Positions 1 through 8,113 of a DNA stretch of 11,205 nt are shown one piece after another. The notes under the pieces are model-generated. The model saw only the letters and a program-made list of their open reading frames with translations, did not search any database and was not told the DNA's origin. Origin of the DNA: Gamarada debralockiae (Eukaryota; Ascomycota; Leotiomycetes; Helotiales; Hyphodiscaceae); contig NXFV01001598.1 in NCBI GenBank assembly GCA_002803225.1, forward strand, positions 1 through 11,205, given 5' to 3'. Every line of letters starts with the position of its first letter. The stretch's first letter is position 1. The position numbers and the translations under genes are program-made.

Positions 1-1100
1 GCAAAGGCTTATGTTTCAAGAAACAAACGTGATGAATCACACCTTTGAATTTGGAATCGAAAGAAATTCTCTCCGCTCTTCGATTCCGGTCCATATTTCC
101 GGAGATGATTAAAGAAAACGCGGTGTAACGCCCGCCAGCGAGTTCTTCCCAAGAATAGCCTTTGATCCCCGCTATCCTGCATCTGTATTTGGGCCAACTC
201 GCTTGGAAAAACACCCTATTGCAGTTAGAGGTTCCTGATTGTTGGGGGTCGGCGTCTGCACGGTCCCAGGCAATTAAGCTGGAAAATTGAGAAACGTGAG
301 AGGAAAGGCAAAGAGAAACAAACGAAACTCTGTGTTTGACGCAGTTTTCGCGCCGTCGGTACCGTCTGAATGGTTCCATAATGGTGGTATGACGTGGGCA
401 GCAGATTTCTTCCGGACGGTTTCCAAGCTTCTAGTGGCCATTGACTGGCAGATCTCCTGAATGAGGCACAAGGTGCAGTTCGGTTGTTGCTACGATACAC
501 GGTTTGCCGTTGCATTACAATGGTGTAGGAGAGGGAGTCAATTTGATCGAGTGGCTGATTTTGAACAACCGCAACAGGAAAACTGTACTATTCTCCCAGT
601 GCGGTACTACTGACTTCGTATTGCTGCCGACCTCATTCATACCTCTGACTATTTCTGCAACGTTTGAAAGAGATATCGGAATCCGATTCATACCAATGAA
701 GAACGGGAAGTTTTCGAGTTACCGTTTACGAGGTTGTAACTTGCCAACACATAATCTTGTGCAAGGGTGCTACGAAGTGGTGGGACCCAACTCACAGTGT
801 TTGAGGAATTGACTTCAATGTTTGGATGCACAGCGCACAAAGATGTTGCAGGATATTTGGGAAACTTACAGTTTGAATGCCATGCTTCGAGTCGTTCGTT
901 CACTTTCCTTGAAAGGATTCCGATTTCCAGAAAGCACTCAATCCCACCCTATCTATTTAAAACCTGGGGTGAAGGATCGCTATCTAGGGGACGACATCTC
1001 TGTACTTGGCTGATGTTTTCTTTTGAAGGGCACATGTGAATGGTAATAGCCCGCTATGTGCAAATCTACGAACTTCGAAGTGATTGTAAGTTCATCCTTC
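1..1100. other. Region without a recognisable gene
   Basis: I see no convincing coding gene here. Open frames on both strands are short, mostly lack a good ATG context and show no motif I know. A minus-strand frame around 442-274 starting with an ATG (MATRSLETVRKK) has fairly protein-like composition and could be the 5' end of a lost gene, but it soon runs into a polypyrimidine stretch and ends. A plus-strand patch between about 690 and 1010 switches frame several times. The region may hold the remains of a gene too decayed to name. Confidence 0.4.
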
Positions 1101-1114
1101 CATACATAGCACCA

Positions 1115-1660
1115 GAACTTCCTATATGCCCACTGCGACAATCGGATACTAGGTTTATCGAACAACTTGGTAGCTATCTTTCTAAGCCAAAGAATAAATA
1201 GCAGAATAATCAAATGAGGAGATGAAAAACGTAGCTCAAGAGCAGTGGTCCGGCTTCGAATATTGACCCAATCACTCAAACCAATCACATTTTCTTCTCT
1301 TGACCAACCCGCTGCCAAGTAAAGTCTATCACCAACGTCCAAAGAACTGGCCCATGAACTGAGCAGAAAGCAAACGATATCCTGCCCAGATATTGGCTAA
1401 ATCGCGTCTCGAAGAAGCTTTTAAGCCAATGTATGTGTAGAATACAAGCTCCTAAGAACGTTGCAGCCCAAAACAAATAGAACCGTTTTGCGATTCTGGA
1501 TCATATTGTGACAGGAATGATAGAAATACCATCCAGGCAATACTTTCAAAATCTGACGGTCGGAATCAAAAGAAGGAACGTCGCCCAGGTACACATCGAC
1601 AATGAAAGTAAATAAGGGATAAGCTTTTTGTACAGGTAGGGCACTATTTTTTGAAAAGAA
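1115..1660 (-). pseudogene. Acyltransferase-3 family membrane protein, broken 3' remnant
   Basis: Three consecutive minus-strand frames together resemble the C-terminal half of fungal acyltransferase-3 proteins, which are multi-pass membrane enzymes that transfer acyl groups. Segment 1 (about 1621-1475) carries YPLFTF, VDVYLGD and the LPGWYF motif. Segment 2 (about 1480-1333) carries LFWAATFLGA and the family-typical LGRISFAFCSVHGPVLWTL, with the HGP at about 1356. Segment 3 (1342-1115) has a hydrophobic helix followed by DKPSIRLSQWAYRKF, which matches the usual C-terminal 'D.P..RFARW' signature. Frame changes near 1476 and 1340 break the gene, and no intron of normal size fits them. The N-terminal half, which should lie above 1660, is missing; a repeat-rich region begins there. 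The family call rests on motif recognition from memory. Not functional as it stands. Confidence 0.6.
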
Positions 1661-1866
1661 ATTTGGCAAATCTTTCTTTTTAGAGAGTAAATCTAGTTCG
1701 CAGAGAAGATACTGGCAACAAACATAGATTGATTGATTGATATTCTTACTCTGACTAGCTAGCCAGCTATGCAGTGCCCCTTGCAAATACAAACCCTAAG
1801 AAAACTTAGAAAGAACAAAAACCTAGTGCAATAAGTGCCTAGGTCTAGGCATATGGAAGCCCCGAA

Positions 1867-2078
1867 TGTAACAGCTGGAGGTAGCTGGAGGGCAACAGGA
1901 GGGCAACAGGAGGGATCACAGTATATCAGAGAAGTAGCCGTAGGGGAAAAGAGATAGTAATAGTTGTATTCCTGAGCCTTCGTACTATCTGATTTCCAAA
2001 GAAACTCAAGCTTGCCCTTCTTCAAGTAGGGTTGGCAAGCCTTACTTATACTCCACATGGCAGTTGTACTAGCTGCTG
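1867..2078 (+). repeat. Left arm of an inverted repeat, LTR-like
   Basis: This arm begins TGTAACAGCT and is inverted relative to 2389-2624, which ends AGCTGTTACA. Aligned blocks include TAACAGCT, GAGGGCAACAGGAGGGATC, ATCAGAGAAGTAGC, AACTCAAGCTTGCCCTTCTTCAAGTAGGGTTG (as AACTCGAGCTGGCC... in the other arm), TTACTTATA and TACTAGCTGCTG. The arms differ by substitutions and small gaps, so they are old. The TG...CA ends are typical of retrotransposon LTRs. This arm carries a private tandem duplication of an 11-bp unit (GGAGGGCAACA, 1887-1908) that is single in the other arm. Confidence 0.65.
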
Positions 2079-2388
2079 ACTCTAATTCCGAGCCTTCCAG
2101 GCTCCTGTACCCTTCCAGGGTCTGCATAGCCTAGCCTGTTCCTTCAGGGCCTAGTTCTATTACACTGAAGGTCTGGTTTAGGTCAACGGAAGCCTTGAAG
2201 GACTGGAATAATGCCTAGGCCTTCAAGGAGTAGTCTAGGCCTGTAGGGACTCTAAGGGACTAATCTGAATCTACGGAAGTCCCGAAGGCCTGGAAGGCTA
2301 TAGAGAACAGGATGATTTAGGAACTGGAGGTATAGGCCTCGGTAACTTCTGAAGGGATAGGAAACGCGGATATTAGCTCGTATGAAGC
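2079..2388. other. Core between the inverted LTR-like arms
   Basis: About 310 bp of non-coding sequence rich in short palindromic CCT/AGG words (CCTTCCAGG, CCTTCAGGG, CCTTGAAGG, GGCCTAGG). All frames are interrupted. It could be degraded internal retrotransposon sequence left after rearrangement between two opposed insertions. I do not recognise gag, protease or polymerase motifs. Confidence 0.35.
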
Positions 2389-2624
2389 CAGCAGCTAGTA
2401 TAACTACTACAGGGAGCTAGTAGTTAGGAATAGACTATAAGTAATGGTTGTCGACCTTACTTGAAGGGAGGCCAGCTCGAGTTTTATAATTCAAGGGCAT
2501 ACAAGTACTGTAGAACCTATTTTAACCACTACAATACAGCTACTATTGTCTCTCTTCTCCTACTGCTACTTCTCTGATACACTGTGATCCCTCCTGTTGC
2601 CCTCTAGCTACTTTAGCTGTTACA
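2389..2624 (-). repeat. Right arm of the inverted repeat, LTR-like with TATA box
   Basis: Read on the minus strand it starts TGTAACAGCTAAAG at 2624 and follows the left arm at 1867 for about 230 bp. It contains a TATAAAA box (minus strand, 2488-2482) followed by CTCGAGCTGG, in the place expected for the promoter of an LTR. It is slightly longer than the left arm because of gaps in the alignment around 2405-2450. No matching 5-bp target duplication is visible outside the two arms (CCGAA versus CATAA), so the two arms are not the ends of one simple insertion. Confidence 0.6.
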
Positions 2625-2635
2625 CATAACCTAAG

Positions 2636-2890
2636 GATAATATTACTACTATTACTAATAAAGATATTCATAATCTCCTTGACTTTAATAATAATGCTGA
2701 GTTTAAATATAGTAAGGATAAGGAGATAAAGATAGAGGATATAAATATAGACTAATTTAGTAATGTTTAGATTTAGGAGGTAGTGGTTTAGCGGCAGTAA
2801 TAATGGGTGGTGTTTAGGCCTGATATTAATATAATATAGGGGTTTAGTGCGGGATTATTGTGTTAATTAAGATAATATCTTATAGAGTTT
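2636..2890 (+). pseudogene. AT-rich degraded coding relic with RIP-like stops
   Basis: One plus-strand frame starting at 2636 runs 39 codons without a stop and then continues with about nine stops, all TAA or TAG and none TGA. This is the pattern expected when CAA/CAG glutamine codons lose C to T by repeat-induced point mutation or related deamination. The encoded peptide is rich in Asn, Ile, Lys and Asp and I do not recognise it. It is probably the remains of a transposable element protein. It starts just outside the right LTR-like arm and so may be older sequence into which that repeat inserted. Confidence 0.4.
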
Positions 2891-3289
2891 CTTGGTAGAT
2901 ATTTAATTAGATAGGCTCGTATATGAGTAGGGTGTTATATGACAACTATTCTCTTATATGCCAATTACCTCCCCTTTCACGTACAATGCTGTAGTGCATA
3001 TAGAAGGAGTGGAGGAAGACACTTGCTGTTGCGAGCGTCAACTGTGGAAGCTTGAGCAGGATTCTGGCATGTATGACGAAGTGGACAGCCTTTGCTCTGC
3101 GATAGTGCACTTCTGCAATAGGAAGCCCATGCTCGACCAAGGGCGGACTCGCAAGCTCGGCGTCCGTGAAGTGCCATTGACTGGTTTTGTGGATGCCATT
3201 GGGAATAGAGAAGTGTCATTTGGACGGGTTTCAGGTTTGCGTGGAGCATCTCGATTTCGGGTTCCAGTTCATCCATGGTAGAGAAAAGC
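2891..3289. other. Unassigned stretch, open on both strands
   Basis: Frames of about 105-107 codons are open on both strands between 2958 and 3294. The minus-strand one (from 3294) begins MALFSTMDELEPEIEMLHA and has the more natural composition, with the remainder rich in Cys, Ser and Ala. The plus-strand one starts MPITSPFTYN. Neither shows a domain I know, neither has neighbouring exons that I can join, and they overlap almost completely, so at most one could be real. GC content jumps here compared with the AT-rich relic to the left, marking a compositional boundary near 2940. Confidence 0.25.
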
Positions 3290-3654
3290 GCCACCAGGGT
3301 AGAAAAACACGCTAGTCAGTTACGCGTTGTTTTTCTACCCTGGCTTAGCTTTGACAGTATGCTGTGAGCATATGCTAAACCCTAAAGTATAGCTCAAGTA
3401 TATGTTCAGCTTTAGCTGAGCATATGCTTAGTGTATACTTAAGAGAACTATCGTGCTCGACGCCTAGCTCCTCAATGGGGGGATCCCCTCCAGCCCTTTG
3501 GGTCGGGGGAGCCCCTACCCCCCTTTTTCGTCAGGCTTAAGGGCGGTATTTTCAAAGTTAAAGTCGGGAGAAAGTTAATTATCTTAAGTATACACGTGAA
3601 TTCTCTACCCTGGGTGAGCTTCGTGCCGAAGTTTGCCCCTCTACCCCTGGTGGC
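3290..3654. mobile_element. MITE-like non-coding block bounded by inverted repeats
   Basis: The left end GCCACCAGGGTAGA (3290-3303) is inverted relative to TCTACCCCTGGTGGC (3640-3654), with one extra C. Nested inside are a stem-loop (3294-3343), a perfect 14-bp inverted pair GTGTATACTTAAGA (3431-3444 and 3582-3595), two copies of GAGCATATGCTWA (3366-3378, 3418-3430) and a G6/C6-flanked GC-rich fold (3477-3523). No coding sequence is apparent. I see no clear target duplication outside the ends, so assignment to a transposon superfamily is not possible. Confidence 0.45.
3294..3343. repeat. Near-perfect stem-loop
   Basis: The left strand CCAGGGTAGAAAAACACGC (3294-3312) pairs with 3324-3343 with a single bulged T, leaving an 11-base loop. 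The stem contains the TCTACCC word that recurs at 3335, 3604, 3640 and 3663. Confidence 0.8.
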
Positions 3655-4113
3655 AGTGTTCTCTACCCAGGCTGAACTGTAAGCTCTGTCGATTTGACTG
3701 TCGTAGGAGTAGGGTAATGCTGGTAGGATGTAGTTGTTCCTCTTAGGAGAGAGTATGGGAAAGAGAATAATTTGGAAAACAGCTCGCTGATACCTCTTCA
3801 TTTGAGAACACGTGCTTTGGGTGCGATGCAGGCTGGTACGTAACAGGGGGGTTGTTCTCCCATGTGGCTGTGCCGAGGCTTGTTCTGCGTCAGAAACTCC
3901 TTGCAATTGGGCAAGTGGGACTGAAGGGACATTTGAGCACTAGACTTGTCCCATTGGGTTACCTTAACGAAATATACATAAAAATATATGTCCTCATCAA
4001 GGTATCCACAAGATCCAGTGCTGTTGTAGGAACAAGTCACTGAAGTCGGCTGTTTTTCAGGTTGTCACTGAGGCGCAATGCAGATACGGCCCCGACGTTG
4101 TGGCTTGAGTATG
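3655..4113. other. Intergenic DNA, no gene seen
   Basis: This lies between the inverted-repeat block and the 3' end of the membrane-protein gene. One further TCTACCC word followed by AGGC occurs at 3663-3672. Several frames of 60-80 codons are open but have no recognisable motif and no splice partners. The segment just below 4114 would hold the 3' UTR of the minus-strand gene. Confidence 0.4.
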
Positions 4114-4180
4114 CTATTGCCTCTTCCTAGGGTCAGCATAATCCCTCGCCTCATCTCGCCAGAAAAACCACGAATAGTCC
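4114..4180 (-). other. Putative last exon shared with the relic near 8114
   Basis: Exon 4 would encode DYSWFFWRDEARDYADPRKR plus one residue and a stop. A similar sequence, also on the minus strand, occurs at 8182-8114: DFSW then TTTTTTGG, TATGC and TTAGGAAGAGGCATTAG align with this exon over about 65 bp, with a 2-bp insertion and a 1-bp loss. Resemblance at the nucleotide and peptide level supports this being genuine coding sequence rather than a chance frame. Confidence 0.5.
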
Positions 4181-5299
4181 TGTACACCTTACGGTCATCC
4201 CCTCGACGTGGGTCCCTGGCTCTTGATATCTATACCAAAGCGCTGTCAACATTGAATCCCAACAGCACCGACTCCAGCGCCCTATCATCCTTAATAGTCG
4301 GGATTACCGACTCCTTTCTCTCTTCGAATATAAATTGCCAGCTCATGCGTGTGACACTGATCGCCACCGTTGCCAGCCGCCTTCCCAGAACCAACAGCAT
4401 TTCTCGAATCATATGGAAACCAAGATACATGTAGATGGCTATCGTGATATACTCAGGCAACAGAGCCATGAGGGCAAAGGCCACTGGCGAACCGACCAAT
4501 GGGCTCCAAGTATTGGGAGTCAGGAAGGCAGAGAAGACAGCGTAGATGATCCGCAGGACGAGAAAGGGGGCAGCGATAGTTACCCCATGCAGGTACTGCA
4601 GAAGCACGTTAGCGTTTTGTAGCTTTGCATGATCCAAATATTTGATGTTGCGTACAATGAGAGACGTGCGCGCTAGCTTGCTCTTCTGAAGCCGCAGATA
4701 GAGAATTATCGCGATGATGCTTGATATAATCGCTGTAAAGACAATATATGCAGCCTTAACAAGATTATCACCAGTGGAGTGTCCATCCAAACTGATGGCT
4801 CCTCCTGCAATGAGGAGAGTGAGGGCTGCGAGGAAAAGAAGGCGAATTATTATGAACATCTTGTGTATGGAGATATGTTTTTCAATGCTCGAAGAGAGAC
4901 TGTTACCATCATTAGTCTTCACTTATATTAGGCTTGCACAATTCGGTCCATACACGATGCCAATCATTCCAACAGTCGACATGATCAGCGGAACCAAGCC
5001 GACATTGAGGAGTACCACCGTTGCAATGGTGAGCCCGACGTTCTTTGGATCAGAGTGTCTTCCAATAACGAGAATACCTCCTGTGAACCTCACTTGATTA
5101 TGTTAGCAGGGTTCAAGGAACGGTTGTTGGCATCGGATTCTAACTTACTGAGTGAAAGAACAGCAAGTGTAAGCCATGACACTCTAGATATTCTAGGGCC
5201 GATTAAGCAGTTCTCAACCATGATGTAAATTGTGGTCGGGATAACGGGGACGTAGAAGATGGTTTGCGCAATGGCGACAGACTCGTGATCGCTCGGCAT
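4114..5299 (-). CDS. Seven-helix integral membrane protein, DUF7702-like
   Basis: Predicted four-exon gene. Exon 1 5299-5149, exon 2 5092-4954, exon 3 4899-4236, exon 4 4179-4114; the frame closes at 339 codons plus TAG. Intron 1 (56 bp) is GTAAGT...CTAAC...AAG, intron 2 (54 bp) is GTATGG...GACTAAT...CAG, intron 3 (56 bp) is GTATAG...CAG with a weak branch point. Without intron 3 the protein ends at a TAG at 4232-4230 (322 codons read, C-terminus VDSALV). Start MPSDHESVAIAQTIFYVPV fits the family's N-terminal helix. Helices lie near residues 10-28, 38-57, 66-90, 104-124, 138-160, a pair-forming region near 195-215 (VLRIIYAVFSAF) and 228-250 (LLPEYITIAIYMYLGF). The order, the RFTGG after helix 2 and the LPEY before the last helix recall fungal DUF7702 proteins, whose function is unknown. 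Domain naming is from memory. No broken codons: the best-preserved gene here. Confidence 0.72.
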
Positions 5300-5560
5300 T
5301 GTAGCTTCGAAATCGCAGAACTGGCGAGCTCAGAATGCTGGGTTACGATGTGCGATTCTGCGCCGTAGGTGATGCTTGTTATATCGAGAAAGGGAACAAA
5401 GAGTGTATGAATCGCTTTGACGGCGGCATTTAAGTTTCACAGAGAAGCATGTTTCTTCCGACGGTCAACCAAGGGTGTTTGCTTTGTGATTGCAGCCTTC
5501 TTCTTCCCCTCATGGTGCGTAAAACGACGCTAAAAGAACCATCGCGTCACTTATTTTAAG
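5300..5560 (-). promoter_or_regulatory. Likely promoter of the DUF7702-like gene
   Basis: On the minus strand upstream of the ATG at 5299 there is a pyrimidine-rich tract (5403-5386) followed by TATAAC, a common arrangement just before fungal transcription starts, and a TTAAATG element at 5433-5427. No specific regulator site can be named. Confidence 0.35.
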
Positions 5561-6214
5561 TCTGTTAAATATAACTCCAAACCCCGCAGAGTTGTAGCAT
5601 AATGGTAGCAGGAGCACGCCCTTATTCGCAACCCCTATATTTCTCGTGGATTGTGACTCCATTCGGTTAGTCCGGACAGCTTTGGACAGCACCTTGTAAG
5701 TGGACAGATGGAAGGCTTGGGAACTCCCTTACCGCAACAGGGGTAAACTCGCCGCCTTTTTAATCTCTCAACGAGTGAGATGGCCAATTAACGACTATCT
5801 GGGTTTCTATGGCTAATTTTTAGCGCCTCAGTCACTAATTTCCAGGCTATAAATCGCTAAGCGTTCAACGATCTCTAGCGTTTGTAGAATAAAGCAGCAT
5901 GACAGACGGCCCGTCAGATAACCCGACCAACCTCAGCTTGCAAATTGACCGAACTTCAACTTTCTCGACAACGAAGTGATTACGACGAGCACAACACCAA
6001 GTTCCTGGTCGGATGTCAACAGTTATTCTATGTGTTCGCGACTTCAAGGAGCCACCAGAGCGATTTTGAGCTTGCAGCCAACGCCGAGGAATGCACACCA
6101 AACAGTCTGGTTCGTGTGAAACTTCGCTGTGGAGGCTCGAAGTCTTGCTATCGGCCTAGAATTCGTTGACCGCTCCTGGACTGAAACTCAAAAGTTTGCA
6201 TCAATCGATTGTCA
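5561..6214 (+). promoter_or_regulatory. Intergenic region upstream of the regulator gene
   Basis: No gene seen; two overlapping frames of about 75 codons near 5865-6170 have no recognisable motif. Possible control elements for the plus-strand regulator are a CCAAT word at about 5783, a TATAAAT box at 5848-5854 and an inverted CGG-N5-CCG triplet at 5664-5674. The TATA box is about 360 bp from the ATG, which would imply a long 5' leader, possibly with short upstream frames. Confidence 0.3.
5664..5674. promoter_or_regulatory. Inverted CGG triplets, possible Zn2Cys6 site
   Basis: CGGTTAGTCCG is a CGG-N5-CCG arrangement of the kind bound by dimeric Zn2Cys6 factors. It is followed at once by three GGACAG words (5672, 5683 and 5702). 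It lies between the membrane-protein gene and a Zn2Cys6 gene, but such a short word can occur by chance. Confidence 0.25.
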
Positions 6215-8001
6215 ATGGTCGGAGTGCCGGGCAGATCAAAGGGTTGCCATACCTGTAAACAGCGCAGAATCAGGGTAAGTGTTCTCCAATACAGTCACCT
6301 GAAGGGTACCTCGCGGACTTGCCCTCAGACTGACGGCACGTGCTACCCAAGTGTAACGGAGAGACACCGCAATGCAGCAATTGTATCAAATCCAAGCGCA
6401 TGGGCAGTGGCTACCTGCGAAAGCATGCCTTTATCTTATCTCAAGAGATGCTAGCGCTGAAGCCCGCTCTGTCCCCGGCCATCTCGGACAATGCAGAATC
6501 TGACGCCTTGATGGTTGCCCGTTGGAGAATTGACCCAACCAAGCCCTCTCAGCCATCTCAGCGGACTACTAAGCTGGAGATTGATTCGCTCGGCCGCCAG
6601 CGTCAGCACCGCCCCAACCTTCTGCCACGTCAGATATCTTCCCGCCATGCAGGTCTTCAGCAAGTCCTCGACATCTTCCTTACAAATTACCTACCTTCTG
6701 AGGTGCTCAATGAAAGAAGCCCAGTTATAAAGCAGAGGAATTGGCTCCTGCAGATCCAGGACGCACCCGTCCTGACACCAGCTTTGGAGTCCTCTATCCT
6801 GGCAGTCTGCCTCGCCAAACTCGGACGAAAATATGACGACGAAGCGCTCGTGCGCGAAGCCTTGTCTATGTATACAAGAGGGCTAAGTCAACTTCGACGG
6901 GCGCTCCGGAACCCGAGAGCTCGATGCGACGATCAGACTCTCGCTGTTTGTTTGGCACTGATTCAGTTTGAATCCGCCGAGTGCCCAGCTCATTCTATCG
7001 AGAGCTGTATAGCTCACTACCAGGGCGCGATGAACCTGCTGCTTCTAAGAGAGCCTGAGGAATACGCATCCGGGCTGGCGCATTGTATGTTCTAGCAATT
7101 GCGGATTCAATCCGTGAGTACTCCAGCTTCTCCCCATGACTCTAGTACAGCAGTACAAATTTCTGAACCAGTTTCAAGGTCTTCCAAGGGATGCAAACGC
7201 ATTCGAGAACTTTCCTCGCTGATAGCAAATGGCGTGACCTACCGTGGAAGTCATCGCAGAAAGGCCTGCGTGATCTGCTCATCGACATCCTCCTCGAGAT
7301 ACCTGAAATCTATCACCGGAACGACAAATTGGCCAGAGAGAACTGCCGGTCTAAGATCCTGCCCGGCCTTATCAATATTGTGGAGCTGTGCTGGCAACTT
7401 GACTCGCAGCTCAGCGAGTGGTACGGCCGTTTTGAAACCTTCGTCGCCGGCCCAGTGTACTGGCCCAAGCTCTCGATAAGCGACAGTCCAGTTGATGATG
7501 CTGAGTCTGGCAAGGTCTTTCCGGTGGCGTTCGACTTCCCATCTTACGACGTAGCCCAGGCCATGATCATGTATTGGCTTGCTACTCTCCTAGTTCATCC
7601 ACTCCTCTGCCGCATCTACGAACGTCTTGAATGCTTGGTTGGAGTGGCACAAGAAGACACGGAATGTTCATGTATCGAATATCCAATGCCTGCGACTGCA
7701 GACATAACAGTGGCGATACGTTCGATTTGTCTGCATCATTTCACCGCGGACAAGGCTGCCACCTCTAGGCTATCGAACGGAATGGGCTCATGGCGCTGCC
7801 CGAAACATCTGCCAATCGGCCGAGTACTTCATGCAGGAAAAGATGGGTGAACTTGGGCCATTCATTTTTCTGGCGCGACTCATAGTCGTACGCGCATTCC
7901 TGGTATTTGCGGCAGGAGACTGGACGCGTGAGCTTAGTTGGATCAACAACCTGGTGAGCAAAATTCAAGACATGGGAAATGATATTGCGAGATACATCTA
8001 G
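6215..8001 (+). pseudogene. Zn2Cys6 transcription factor, Fungal_trans_2 type, crippled
   Basis: A nuclear DNA-binding regulator by family. Exon 1 6215-6274 encodes MVGVPGRSKGCHTCKQRRIR; intron 1 6275-6351 has GTAAGT, a CTGAC branch and AAG. Exon 2 starts at the third cysteine (6352). Ligands are C11, C14, C21, C28 and C31 in exact C-X2-C-X6-C-X6-C-X2-C-X6 spacing, but residue 38, which should be the sixth Cys, is Gly (GGC, 6403-6405). The regulatory domain follows (LQQVLDIFLTNYLP, LESSILAVCLAKLGR, HYQGAMNLLLLR). TAG at 7093-7095 (codon 268) cuts the frame inside the conserved H..F...R block; the sequence then resumes as QLRIQS, intron 7114-7178, VFQGMQTHSRTFLADSKWRDLPW, and a C-terminal part ARNICQSAEYFMQEKM ending at 7999-8001. 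The last frame change (7720-7790) fits either a 40-49 bp intron ending TCTAG at 7768 or a frameshift. Full length would be about 531 residues. Confidence 0.72.
7085..7188 (+). other. Alternative intron that would remove the TAG
   Basis: A perfect GTATGT donor lies 8 bases before the in-frame stop. Splicing it to CCAAG at 7188 (with TCTGAAC at 7162-7168 as branch) keeps the frame and joins GLAH to W-MQTHSRTFLAD, bypassing the stop but dropping about 15 residues of a conserved block. The simpler alternative intron 7114-7178 leaves the TAG in the message. Only transcripts can decide. Confidence 0.35.
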
Positions 8002-8113
8002 ACCGATCTATGCGGGTTGCTTGACTCGCCTAACGCTATTAGCAAAGTGTTATGTATTCAAAAGCTTTTCATAATCATACCTGCATCGATTGCATACTGT
8101 GCAGCTGGCGATC

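Noticed and set aside
504..1039. Overlapping plus-strand frames of 90-102 codons
   Set aside because: No recognisable domain, poor starts, and the protein-like stretches change frame without splice sites; too weak to call a gene.
1727..1740. GATT tetranucleotide run
   Set aside because: Only about three and a half units; ordinary microsatellite-like sequence.
3472..3906. A 144-codon minus-strand frame
   Set aside because: It runs through the inverted-repeat block, including the GC-rich fold that yields low-complexity Gly/Pro/Arg; no motif or splice partner.
4335..5097. Plus-strand frames of 95-127 codons
   Set aside because: They are antisense to the well-supported four-exon membrane-protein gene, with no motifs of their own.
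5590..5640. tRNA-like words (GTAGCATAATGGTAGCA)
   Set aside because: No acceptor stem, anticodon loop or GGTTCGAATCC-type T-loop follows, so it cannot fold as a tRNA.
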